From Axinella damicornis (Eukaryota > Porifera > Demospongiae > Axinellida > Axinellidae), in contig OZ007517.1 in the NCBI GenBank assembly GCA_963931865.1, forward strand, positions 443,407-507,406: a stretch of DNA of 64,000 nucleotides, in the 5' to 3' direction. The position numbers were made by a program, and so were the translations under genes. Shown piece by piece: positions 49,901-59,339 of the stretch (positions are counted from its first letter, which is position 1; each line of letters begins with the position of its first letter). The notes under the pieces are model-generated. The model was not told the DNA's origin. It was given only the letters and a program-made list of their open reading frames with translations, and searched no databases.

Positions 49901-50908
49901 CAATTCAGCTCACACCTGCCAAAAATTCTCCTCTTGGGGAAATACGGTGGAAGTAGGAGAAGTAGTGAGAGAATTCAGCAGGAGAGATACGCCACTCGTC
50001 ACCCACTGTTTGTGTGTGTGAGGTGTGAAAAGTGGAGATGTGAGGGTGGAGGGGTGTGTACACGGGCAAGAAGGGTGGAGGTGGAGTGCAGGTGTGAGCG
50101 TTCTATACGTCATTATGCGCCCCTGCCTTGGGAGACTAGCGAAAGTGCATGGAGGTAAATATTAAACACCTTTTTTACACCTTCCAAAAAGGGTAGGAAT
50201 CAACCATTAGCAGGTGTTCCCAGGGCTTCCACCCATGGTCTGCACAGGAAGGAGTTAGTGCCTGCAGGACACAACACGAACTGGGAGGGGAGGGAGCGTC
50301 AGACTAAAGCAAGAATGAGACAACACAGCCGCCTTGTATTCCTGCACGCGAGGAACCAGCAACTAATCTTCAACTCCACTACTGCGAGCAGTCAGTGTAA
50401 AAATAAAAAAAACAGCATAAAAGAAGCATGTGCTAGACCATGGGTGATGCCTTTGAGACAAACGAAGCCTTTGCAACCGATCACTGCCTTCAAGCGGACC
50501 AGGACGCATACAGCTGCTGTAATTGATGTACCCACTCCTACTGTTGATCAACAGATCATTGTACACTCATCCAAATACAATAACCAACAAGTAGGGCAAT
50601 TAAAACATGGGGACTATAGAATGGGTGGGTGTAGGTACTTCAGCAACAAGTAATTTCATTTCACACCACTAGGGACAAGGTATGCAAATTATCTCTGTAG
50701 ATCGGAAACTAGGGGTTCACGCCTCCAGCACACCAAGTGTACTAGGGGTGACCACCCCAAACATGTTAACAACTTAAACAAGCATTCCATGATCATGTCG
50801 TCCTGAGAAGCGGTCATGGTGCACAAATCACGAACATGTGACTATGAACTACCCAATAGCCTGCAGCAGATCTGCGATACGTTACACACCATTACCTGGG
50901 TTAGCCAT
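39240..50908 (-). CDS. EH-domain endocytic scaffold (Eps15/intersectin/Pan1-like)
   Basis: Predicted 952 aa from 16 exons: 50896-50908, 49916-50005, 49617-49680, 49215-49456, 48714-48777, 48267-48402, 45422-46048, 44346-44872, 43905-44070, 42117-42184, 41170-41444, 40593-40785, 40128-40293, 39837-39895, 39494-39554, 39240-39347 (TAG). All phases close. EH1 spans residues about 10-100 (FLLQSGLPPQALSKIWRLSD; EF loop DMNEDGQLDVAEF). EH2 spans about 115-200 (FHIWKLSDTDRDGHLTFQEF). Residues about 225-330 hold four DPF motifs, the AP-2 appendage-binding signal. An acidic and proline-rich linker follows, then a long Glu/Arg-rich coiled coil (about 590-900). There are no SH3, RhoGEF or UIM motifs, so it is neither a full intersectin nor a standard Eps15. 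The start MANP was chosen because its 13-nt exon gives the phase needed by exon 2. A role in clathrin endocytosis is inferred. Confidence 0.85.
39711..39807. repeat. Long-armed foldback element
   Basis: TAGCCTCGTTCCCAGGTGTT and GGCCTGGGAACGAGGCTA enclose inverted CTACACCTCCAG / CTGGAGGTGTAG and TTGATCACGC / GCGATCAAAA segments, so the hairpin arms extend to about 40 bp. It lies in an intron of the EH-domain gene. Confidence 0.85.
40363..40588. repeat. Two neighbouring foldback elements
   Basis: The first runs from AGCCTCGTTCCCAGATACG (40363) to GGCCTGGGAACGAGGCTAG (about 40533). The second is a compact hairpin, TAGCCTCGTTCCCAGACC / TGTGGGAACGAGGCTAG, at 40553-40586. The second ends a few bases from the donor of exon 40593-40785. 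Confidence 0.75.
40918..40957. repeat. (TATC)n microsatellite
   Basis: Ten tandem ATCT/TATC units lie in an intron of the EH-domain gene. Confidence 0.95.
41865..42090. repeat. 46-bp minisatellite, five copies
   Basis: Units contain GACACTTGGAGCTAAGGCAA and GAGCTCAGTGGAGAGGGATT. The array ends about 25 bases before the donor side of exon 42117-42184. Confidence 0.9.
42595..42785. repeat. 43-bp minisatellite, four copies
   Basis: Units carry GTTTGGATGTTGTGGGCAGT and ATGTGAAGTCACATGACRTG. The TGAAGTCACATGACGT box is shared with the adjacent 95-bp array, so the two probably have a common origin. Confidence 0.88.
42786..43310. repeat. About 95-bp minisatellite, five copies, containing foldback-like motif
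   Basis: Each unit contains AATGCACAGCCTGGGGACAA with GGCTAGC, then GAAGTCACATGACGTCACAT. The first part is a diverged CCTGGGAACGAGGCTAG half-element, so the array amplified a foldback half. Confidence 0.88.
46030..46210. repeat. GTGTGGAGGTGTGAGGGA-type minisatellite upstream of an acceptor
   Basis: On the minus strand this is a CACTCCCTCACACCTCCACA repeat running straight into the acceptor of exon 45422-46048 (CCACACAG). Confidence 0.85.
46360..46918. repeat. 65-bp minisatellite, about nine copies
   Basis: Units contain CCCACACCAGGGGAGGCTGT, ACAGCATCACTATGAGCGCA and AAGGGCGTATCGAGCT. They differ mainly at one TATT/TAGT site. The array lies in the large intron of the EH-domain gene between exons 48267-48402 and 45422-46048. 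Confidence 0.93.
46920..47385. mobile_element. Candidate non-autonomous DNA transposon with nested inverted repeats and a palindrome
   Basis: Outer ends AAGCTAGCCCCTCG and CGAGGGGCTAGCCC are inverted. Inner segments GGTAGAGCCAATCAG (about 47023) and CTGATTGGCTCTACC (about 47249) are also inverted. A 38-bp near-perfect palindrome at 47040-47077 holds two TGACGTAAAC/GTTTACGTCA arms. No transposase is seen. Confidence 0.6.
49570..49608. repeat. Compact foldback element
   Basis: AGCCTTGTTCCCAGGCC directly abuts GGCCTGGGAACGAGGCTAGG with no loop, next to the donor of EH-gene exon 49617-49680. Confidence 0.85.
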
Positions 50909-51222
50909 TTTCTCGCAGAAGTCGGTGGTAGCACCTCCCCGATCTCCAGTTTAGCTAGCTTTGCAAGCATGCACCGCGCGCGGCTCAGCCCTTCGCTGCA
51001 AATTAAAAATAACTTACGTCACAAATAAAATAAAAAACATTGGCGGCGCGCGCGGCGCAGTCAGAGCAAATTTCCGGGTGGGCGTAGCTCAAAGAAGCTA
51101 AACATTCCCTGCGTAACTTAACTCTGAGCATATTTCGCTCTGACCGGAGATCCTCAAACGAAAGTAGGGTCGGTCGATACAACCCTTCTCTGTTTTCAAT
51201 TGACGTGGTCTACAAAATTGAG
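50909..51222. promoter_or_regulatory. Candidate bidirectional promoter between the EH-domain gene and the mGluR-like gene
   Basis: Divergent start codons are 314 bp apart. The interval holds GC-rich CpG clusters (ACCGCGCGCGGC near 50972 and GGCGGCGCGCGCGGCGC near 51040). A shared CpG-type promoter is inferred. Confidence 0.5.
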
Positions 51223-54200
51223 ATGACCGCAGTAGCGCATCACTGTGCTGTTCTCGTGAGTTGGAAATTGATATATCTGCTTGCGCCAAGCCTCGCTGCG
51301 CTATTGGCAACATCCCATGCAAATTACGACGAGTTAGGCCAAGAGCTACGCGCTGCCGACGGGAGAATAAGGGGCGTGAGAGACCGGGAGAACAAGGACT
51401 TCGTGTTTGGCGGGCTCTTCCCCGTCCATTCTGATGATCCGAGCTCCGGAGGAGGACGATGCGGTGGGGTGCGACTGGAGCGAGGCTTGGAGCGCATGGA
51501 AGCAATGCTGTACTCCCTGGACCGTATCAACGCCGACCCGACGCTACTGCCAGGGCTGCAGATCGGGTATGACATTAGGGACACTTGCAATAGCGAGAAT
51601 ATTGGGCTCGATGAATCCATAGACCTCATAATCTCAGGAAGCCAGCTGGATATCGAGAGTTGTAAGTCTGGCATCACCACAGACACTAACGGGACGGGAG
51701 ACGTGGTGTTGAACGCTCCCACCTCTGGAATAGTGGGAGCAGCTTCAAGTCGAGTGAGTGTGCCCATTGCAAGCTTGGTGCGGCTGTTCCGTACCCCGCA
51801 GGTCAGCTATGCCTCCTCTTCTGCAATCCTAAGCAACCGAGACAGGTATGAATATTTCTACCGCACCATCCCCCCTGACAACCTCCAGGCAAAGGCCATG
51901 ATCGACGTCATACTGAGGTTCAACTGGACATTAGTTTCAACCATCTACTCCAGAAATCCTTACGGGGAACCGGGGATAGTTGAGTTCCAGAACCTTGCTG
52001 TTCAAAACGGGATATGTGTTGACGTAAATGAGGGAATTGACGATGATTTTGTTGATGAAAATTTCCAGGCAATTGTAGACCTGCTAATTGCCTCTCGAGC
52101 AAACGTTGTCATCCTTTTTGCCTCTCAGGACAATGCTGAGAAGTTGCTTGGCAAAGTTGCGTTGTCGTCTGCTGCACGGCGGTTCACCTGGATTGCTAGT
52201 GACGCCTGGGCACGATCAATCAATGTTGTGCACCAGTTTAATGAAACTGCAGCTGGTCTCTTTGGTTTTACCCCACTCACAGACCACGTGGAAGATTTTC
52301 ATGATTACTTCTCAAACCTCACCATCCAATCCAACGTTCGCAACCCTTGGTTCCCGGAGTTTTATGCAGCGTTTGTCAACTGCACCCTTAATGAAACATG
52401 TGTTGAAAATGTGAACGTCACACGGTTGCCTCGGTACCAGCAAGGAAACTTCATACCCCTAGTTCTCGACGCAGTATATACATATGCCCACGCACTCAAC
52501 AACTTTCTGAACGAGAACTGTGACTCACCTATAACTTGGTACAGACACAACCGAACTTGCGGGGGTCAGCGGAGAGCACTAAATGGTTCCGCTCTTCTGG
52601 AGTACATTTCCGAGCTCCAATTCCAAAACGTGCTCACAGGGAACACGATTTTGTTTGACGATGAAGGCAATGTGGAGGCAAGGTATGAGATTCTGAACTA
52701 CCAGGCCAATGATATGGATGGCACTCGAGAGTACAGTTTTCAGAGGATTGGAACCTGGGACAGCTCCATTGCAAATGACACAAACTTGGAAGCATTGAAT
52801 TTGATGGCTGAGATAGCTTGGCAGTTTGGGATTAACGAGACAGGAGGGGTAGTCTCCGCAGTCCCGGAATCCCAGTGTGTGCGATGCACTACCGGCCAGT
52901 ACCGCATACTCGTCCTGGATTCATGCTGCGGCATATGTGATTCCTGTGTGGGACAAAATTATTCTGACAACCCCTTTGCTACCCACTGTAGTGTGTGTCC
53001 AGGGGAAACGTGGGGGAACAACCCTCTGGAGCGCAGCGACAGCTGCGTCCAACTAAGTGAGTCCTACCTTGAGTTCAACGATCCTTGGTCCATCATGATC
53101 ATGATAATTGCAAGCTTTGGGTTAATATCGGTTGCTGTGACGTGTGTGATATTTGGGATCTACTGGAGATCTCCAGTTGTCAAGTCCTCGGGCCGCGAGC
53201 AGATGGTGCTCCTCCTGGTCGGCATATCCCTTAGCTTCATAATAGCATTCATCTTCATCTCACCTCCAGTGAAACCCATATGCACCATCCAGCGACTGGG
53301 TCTGTGGTTCTGCTTCTCACTCATGATTGGAGCACTCATGGTCAAAATCATCCGAGTGGCACGCATCTTCTTACGAGGGGCCACCGTATCACGACCACGT
53401 TTCACTGAGCCGATCTACCAGATCTTATTCACGTTTCTGATTGTGTTAGGCCAGCTTGTGATCGTCACAGCCTCTCTGATTTATCAGAATCCTGTTGTGA
53501 ATAGAACTCGACGTAATAACCCCGACGATGACAGGGACTTCCCCCTCATTGTGGTCACCTGTGTCGCAGACCCTCTTGTATTCCTCATTCTGTCAATTGG
53601 TTACCAAACGATCCTCATCGGCGTCTCCACTGTCCTCGGAGTACTGAGCTTCAAGTACCCGGAGAACTTCAATGAAGCAAAGTACGTCTCTTTCTGTACA
53701 TTCGCTCTCCTTGTCATCTGGGTGGCCTTCATCCCGACGTACTTTGCCACGCAAGCCACGCAGGAGTTTCAGAACGCTGCAATCTCACTGGCTGTGATAA
53801 TGAGTGCTTTTGCCATCCTGGTGTGTCTGTTTGGGCCCAAACTCTTCATCATTCTCTTGCGTCCCAAGAACAACGTCCCCCATTACACCACACACCACGC
53901 CGGGGACTTTCAGTTGCAGACGGACACAGTGTTGGGACCATCCATGCCGAGTCTCAGCAACTATTCGAGATCCATACTGAACGACAGTGGAAGCAGGGAG
54001 AGAAAGAGTGAGTGTGTGTGTGTGTGTCTCACTGTCATAACACATCACAACTGATTGTGTCTACAAGCTCATTATTTTTCTTACACCCATAATTTCATCA
54101 TTGCTAGGAATGAAAACCTCCTGCACATACGCTGATGTTTTTTACACAGCACATTGCAATAGCTTTGTCTGCACGAGTAAGAAGTACGTACGTAATTGAA

Positions 54201-55150
54201 GTCAAGATCACCACGGAATTGTTTCATAGTTAACCTCTACAAGTAGTTTCGCTCGCTTCACTCACTCAGTTACGCTGTGGTTCATTGATTTTCCATGTAT
54301 GTGTTGCGTGTGTACAGGCATGAGGTTTGTGAATGTTTACGTGTGCGTGTGTCTGTGAGTGGGTGTGATGCGCCACACTTTGGCTCTCTGCTTACAAAGG
54401 ATATCCTTTTTTGCTATTCATACCAAACTTGAAACTGCCAGTACAAACATGTCTTCCAATGGCTACACCACAACAGACATCCCAACTCACCAAGCCCAGT
54501 TTTCACCTGCCAGTCATGTACCATACAAGAATGTGGATGTGGGCAAGAGTGCATTATGACATCATCTTCATTGGGCAATGATGATGATGTCATTGGGCAC
54601 AGATGATGATGTCATTGTTGGGCAATGGTGATGATGTCATTGTTGGGCAATGGTGATGATGTCATCATGTGGTCTTGATGTGGGTAAGAGGTCAACTTGA
54701 AATCCTTTTTCCACCCACCCACTGCACTGTCTCATACCCCAAAGTGAGGATGTGGTTACTGGTTAACTTCCTCATCAAACCCACACACCATGGTTTCATA
54801 TACCTGTGTCTCTCTTCCTTCTCCCTCTTCCTCCCCCTGCAGCGAAGTCTGAGTACATCCCCCCAAGCATCCCCTCCCACTCACAGCTCAACAGCGCAAC
54901 TGAAGAGGGCCAGACAGCCTTCAATTCCAGCATGCCCATTCCAATTCCTGTCCCTGCACAAAGCTCATCAGATCACAGCCCCGGAGAGAATGTAATTACC
55001 TCGCGGAAATCTAGCACAGCCTCAGACTCCCACGGCACCAGTCCCAGGAGGGCACCGGCCACATCATGTATGACAAGTCTTGAGGAATATACACCTGTCA
55101 ATTCAACACATGGATCACAGGAAAACAGCACACCTCTGCACTCGGTCTGA
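51223..55150 (+). CDS. Class C GPCR, metabotropic glutamate receptor-like
   Basis: About 1,030 aa in two exons, 51223-54007 and 54843-55150 (TGA), joined in phase 1. A signal peptide covers residues 1 to about 33 (VSWKLIYLLAPSLAALLA core). A Venus-flytrap ligand domain follows (about 40-540), with VSYASSSAILSNR, DNLQAKAMIDV, NPYGEPGIVEF and WIASDAWAR aligning to mGluR ligand-site blocks. The cysteine-rich (NCD3G-like) domain spans about 552-610 and the seven membrane helices about 621-880. The serine-rich tail is encoded mostly by exon 2. Glutamate as ligand is not established; the threonine usually seen in the YAST block is Ser here. The ATG at 51223 was chosen because it starts directly before the signal peptide. 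The whole extracellular and 7TM part is one exon, unusual beside its intron-rich neighbours. AATAAA at 55601-55606 is a possible poly(A) signal. Confidence 0.93.
54540..54665 (+). repeat. GATGATGTCATTG tandem repeat in the mGluR-like intron
   Basis: About five copies of GATGATGTCATTGTTGGGCA occur between the two receptor exons. The motif resembles the arms of the hairpin at 34794-34850. Confidence 0.75.
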
Positions 55151-55674
55151 TTCTCCAAACTCTAGAAGAATTCTTCCACATTGTGACTGTTTCAGACTAG
55201 ACACCCACCACTCACCACCATGTTATGCTTAATTGTGGCATGTAAAATTGTAACTGAGAGCTAGCATATTACGTCACCTAGCTCTGATATGCTGCATGTG
55301 GATTGTGGACACATTGTAGTCTCACCCCAGCTTTTGTCCCCCCTTTTTGTACTGCAAGTGACAAAAGCTGGGCATGGAGGCCTGGGAACGAGGCTATAGA
55401 TTGTTGCGGATCTTGTCTCAACAGTACAATTAACTCAAATGGTGGAGAGAATTGCATCACCCCAGGCACTTCCTTTTTCACAGCTAATTGTACCCCTTAC
55501 TGGAGTACTACAAGTTCCTGTTTGCAAGTATCCTTGCCAACACCAATACAATCAGTCCAGTCTAGTGTACAAACACCACAACAGCTCCCACCGATATAAA
55601 AATAAATTCAATAGCAATCTGTATCTTCTTACTATGAATAGATCTTGTTACTATGAATAGATCACAATAAGCTG
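55151..55674. other. Convergent 3' region between the mGluR-like gene and PNKP
   Basis: It contains a foldback element at about 55318-55397 (inner pair CCAGCTTTTGTCCC / GACAAAAGCTGG, end GGCCTGGGAACGAGGCTAT) and AATAAA at 55601. No gene is seen. Confidence 0.55.
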
Positions 55675-57810
55675 CTACAAATCAGCTGAGGTCCAATGCT
55701 GGAACAGCTCTCGATCAGCATCGGAGTCAAACTGCGGCACAAACTCCATCCTCCTGACCTCAGTGAACCCCTCACTAGCTTCCGGCAGCTGAAAGTTCTT
55801 CTCGAACACCCGGTACCCAACGGCAGGGACCCTCCGCTTTGTCCCCTTACTCTGGTTCTGACGAAAGTAATTCAAATGCGAGGAGAGGTCTGCAGGCATG
55901 TCCAGGTAGATACATCTCACGGGTACTTTGGTTCCCTTGGCTAGGTCAACGTACGGCTTTCGGACCTCCTTTGATGGGTTTGTGTTGTCAATGACGACAC
56001 TCTTGCCACTTTTGAGCGCACTGGCCGTCGCTTTGAGGCATTTTTCCTGAGTTCCCAGCGTGTCTCGGCTCACAGTGGTGTAACCATGCGGGGTAAAGTA
56101 CCGCTCCTGGAGTGTAGATTTACCTGAGGCTGGTCGGCCTACGATCAACATCAACTCTTGAGACTGAAGGAGTGTGTGTAGGTGTGGAGGGGAGGGAGGG
56201 GGGAGGAGGAAAAGATGCGTAGGAGTGAGTTGGTAAATGAGTGCGCTATCGATCGCAACTACGGTCCTCGCAGTGACTGAATCGACATAGGGCAGTCATG
56301 GTGGGACGAATTTCTCTGGTTCAAAGAGCCACTCCGCAGCTGTACAGAAAGAATGTGCCACTCCTCCACACGTCCACCTGACACTGCACGTGATGAGTTT
56401 TACCCCACACTAATACGGCAAACAACAAATGCTGGGGTACGTGAGAAGGTCTGGGTACGAAGTTAATCCTGTCTGGGACTTCTGTTTTGTGGGACTTTCC
56501 CTTAGTCAATATTCTTTCCTGTTTGAGCTAAATAACTAGTCAGGTAACACATTCAGCCAGGTTCTCCCTAAGGGATATATACAGAAATCTAGTAAACGAT
56601 ACCACAGAGCGGACAGTGATCTTTATACAAACTAATCCTCTGGCCACAAACTATTCAGTAAACTAGCCTCGTTCCCAGGCCCCCTGTCTCGGGCCTGGGA
56701 ACGAGGCTATCAGTAAGCCCACTCACATCAGAATGCAGCTGCTGAGGAGGCTTGAGCGTGGAGATGGACTTCAGGTACGCCCTTGGGTCAAACGATCGCC
56801 ACTCAAACGCTGCCTCTGGCTCTCCCAGAAAGAACCCCTCAGGCGTATGAAACTGTACCCCGATATTAGCAGCAAACATCCGATCAGCTGAGGAGAAATC
56901 TTTGGATTTCCCCGGGGCCCAGCCCTTGGCCCTTCCTGCCGCGTCGCCCACATACAGCGATGCTTCTCTGCTGATCTTGACCCCTCCATTGCAGTGAGCC
57001 TCCATGAACCGCCACATCTCAACGCTTGGCTTACGATAGTGACTGTTACCAGTGCACACAAACACTTGGATCGGCACCCCCACAGCATTTATGATGTCTT
57101 CAAATTTTGCACTGAGCTCTTTAACTGTCACCTTCTGCTTCTCAATTCCAGCTTGATTTGTAAAAAATACCACTTTCGTACCGCCATCGTGCAGCTCTTT
57201 AAGCTTAGCAGGCACACAGTCATAGAGAAACTCCCAATCTTTTGGTCCAGTCGGAAATTTTCGGCCACTTTTGGTCTTTATGATGGTCCAATCAATATCA
57301 AACCCAGCTGCCTTGCTGGAGCAAAGTGCGCCAGGCCCGTCCAGCATCACCAGCTGCGGCAATCCCTTCTCGTCCTCTCCCTCCTGTGGGAATTACAGTG
57401 GGAGGGGGAATTAAAGATTCATATCACACACAATAAGTTGAATGTTGTAAGTTATGTTGATTGTCTCGCCTGTTGCCACTGGAGGTCAAATTTGAGAGAC
57501 GGTTCTGCCAGCTTTGCCTTCTTGGTGGCAACCTCGGCCACCCGGGTACTCTTCCTCTTGGGCATGCCTAGGTGTGCGTGTGCATGAAATTATATGCAGT
57601 CATAAATTAAGGATTCATTAATTATTCAAGGCAATAGAAGTTCATTGTCCTCGCATAATTTTGCTTTAAAAGCACTTTAGCTTCTGCTACACTTATATAT
57701 AGCCCTGGGCCCTCACCTTCTGAGCTACTGTACGTGGCTGAAACGAGCCGGTGCAGCCCCGGGGTCCGAAGAATGCCCAGTAAGAAAATTTTGAATTCCT
57801 GCACATTCAT
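55675..57810 (-). CDS. PNKP: Bifunctional polynucleotide phosphatase/kinase
   Basis: Four exons: 57717-57810, 57470-57567, 56727-57383, 55675-56163 (TAG); 445 aa with the first exon, or about 413 aa from the internal ATG at 57565 (MPKRKSTRVAEV, basic NLS). PNKP restores 3'-OH and 5'-phosphate at DNA breaks. The HAD phosphatase domain has GFDIDWTIIKTKSG, VVFFTNQAG, YRKPSVEMW and VGDAAGRAKGWAPG. The kinase domain has Walker A GRPASGKST, then NRDTLG-like SRDTLG and IDNTNPSKEVRK. The HAD motif DxDGT reads DIDWT, with Trp at the Gly. No FHA domain is present, unlike vertebrate PNKP. The first exon is phase-compatible and has good splice sites but is not proven. The intron after 57470 starts GC rather than GT. 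Confidence 0.93.
56665..56711. repeat. Foldback element
   Basis: TAGCCTCGTTCCCAGGCCCC and GGGCCTGGGAACGAGGCTAT are separated by a few bases in a PNKP intron, near the donor of exon 56727-57383. Confidence 0.85.
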
Positions 57811-57901
57811 TCATAGGTCGGTTCCCGTTCCACTTTGGACTGGAATTCAACATAGTGATAAATCACATACATGTTAAACACATGCGCAAACACTCACACT
57901 G

Positions 57902-59107
57902 CTAAGCTTCACAGAGCTTTGAAACAATAGCATTTAGTTTTTCTGTGAATGCTTCAAAGGAAAAGTTCTCAATGACATGGTCTCGCCCGGCTTCTCCCAT
58001 CACCCTGCTGGCCCGGGGGTTCTGGATAAAGTGGAGCATCTGGCGGGCAAATGCATCCGCGGTCGGGTCACACAGAAACCCCGTCTTCCCATCCACAACT
58101 GTCTCCAGTGGTCCGCCACTGTTCACTGCAATTACAGGCCTCCTCATAAACATCGCCTCCAGTGGACAAATGCCAAAGTGCTCGTTGGAAGGCGTGTAGA
58201 TCAGCGAAGTGCAGTGGCTGAGGAGGACAACCTTTTGCTGGTCAGTAAAGGACCTCAGAAAAGTGACCTGGTCACTGATCTTAAGATCTTCGGCCATCCT
58301 ACGAAGTTCCATGTAGTGCTCCTTATTCTCGACAACTCTCTCATCATATCCACCCGCCATCACGAGGTGAACTTTTGGACACTGCAATGAGTCCATATTC
58401 TCTACCAGGGTGGAAAATGCTTCAATTGCTAGACGGAGATTTTTCTTTCTTTCGTAGCGGTTGATGGACAGGAACATGTGCTTGACTTGTGGAGGCAAAG
58501 TGTCTCCGAGATCAGAGGGATTCTGGTCAAAAGTGGAAAAGTTGAGAGAAGGGTAGAGCACCATGGGGTGGATGTGTGCAAGTGACTTGAAAGTTGAATG
58601 GAAGACGTGTGCAGTGAATCTACTGTTGACCAAGACTTGGTCTGCTTTGCCAGTGGTACTCTCTTCCAGTCGGTCGATCGGCCAGCGGTAGATTTTCTTC
58701 AGCCAGTTCTGTCGTTTTGTGAGAAGCTGGTCGGGGAAGTGGCAGTAGAATAAAACCTTTGCTCCACTCCACCTCAGGACGGGGATACAGGCTGAGATCT
58801 GGTCACATACGATCACGTCAAACTTTTGTCCACTGAAAAAGACAAGGTAGATGGCAATATAGATCATTCTCAGGTAGGCCCAGAATGCGTACCCCTTCTG
58901 ACAGCAGTGTCTCGGCAGCCAGTCCCCAGCGCATGAGACCGTCAGAGTACCGTCCCTGGTCTCCGAGAAGCAGTGGCCTGGATCATGGTGTGCAGTGAAC
59001 ATCCCAACCTCGTGACCCCTGGACTTCAGCGCCAGGGCAGCGTCCACTATCAGCCTTTCCGCCCCGCCAATACCCAGATCGGGATGGATAAAGGCGACTC
59101 TCACCAT
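57902..59107 (-). CDS. ALG2: Alpha-1,3/1,6-mannosyltransferase ALG2
   Basis: A single intronless 401-aa reading frame starting at the ATG of [19 protein letters not shown] and ending KLCEA. It is a GT4-family glycosyltransferase that adds the second and third mannoses to the lipid-linked N-glycan precursor on the cytosolic face of the ER (family knowledge). Visible features are the GGAERL loop of the N-terminal Rossmann domain, a hydrophobic membrane-associating segment ([14 protein letters not shown], about residue 78), [12 protein letters not shown], and the E-x7-E motif in [18 protein letters not shown]. Length matches the family (about 400-416). Upstream in-frame sequence to 59515 has no homology and contains a foldback element, so the ATG at 59107 is preferred. 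Only 91 bp separate its stop from the first PNKP exon on the same strand. Confidence 0.97.
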   Translation of the reverse strand: MVRVAFIHPDLGIGGAERLIVDAALALKSRGHEVGMFTAHHDPGHCFSETRDGTLTVSCAGDWLPRHCCQKGYAFWAYLRMIYIAIYLVFFSGQKFDVIVCDQISACIPVLRWSGAKVLFYCHFPDQLLTKRQNWLKKIYRWPIDRLEESTTGKADQVLVNSRFTAHVFHSTFKSLAHIHPMVLYPSLNFSTFDQNPSDLGDTLPPQVKHMFLSINRYERKKNLRLAIEAFSTLVENMDSLQCPKVHLVMAGGYDERVVENKEHYMELRRMAEDLKISDQVTFLRSFTDQQKVVLLSHCTSLIYTPSNEHFGICPLEAMFMRRPVIAVNSGGPLETVVDGKTGFLCDPTADAFARQMLHFIQNPRASRVMGEAGRDHVIENFSFEAFTEKLNAIVSKLCEA

Positions 59108-59339
59108 TATGAAGACGGGGAACGAACCACATAGGACAGTACAGGCGACCAGTAGCTCAGCTGCTCGGGTGACTTCGATAGAATTTAGAAAGTCGTTCCC
59201 AGGCCATGCGCATAGTATGGGAACGAGACTAGTATCTTGGCTGGTAAGTTGTTTTGCTCCTAGCTGGTTCTCCCAGACTGAACATTTGCTCACCCCCAGT
59301 CTGGTGCCGAGACTACTCCCCCCCCCCAGGAACTGTGGA
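59108..59339. promoter_or_regulatory. Candidate bidirectional promoter between ALG2 and TTC33
   Basis: Divergent start codons are 232 bp apart. The interval contains a foldback element (GTTCCCAGGCCATG / TATGGGAACGAGACTAG, 59195-59233), which must be tolerated in the shared promoter or 5' UTR. Confidence 0.5.

Noticed and set aside
50896..50970. Longer first exon for the EH-domain gene starting MLAKLAKLEIG
   Set aside because: That frame ends in phase 0 at the donor, but exon 2 needs phase 1. The short MANP start gives the right phase.
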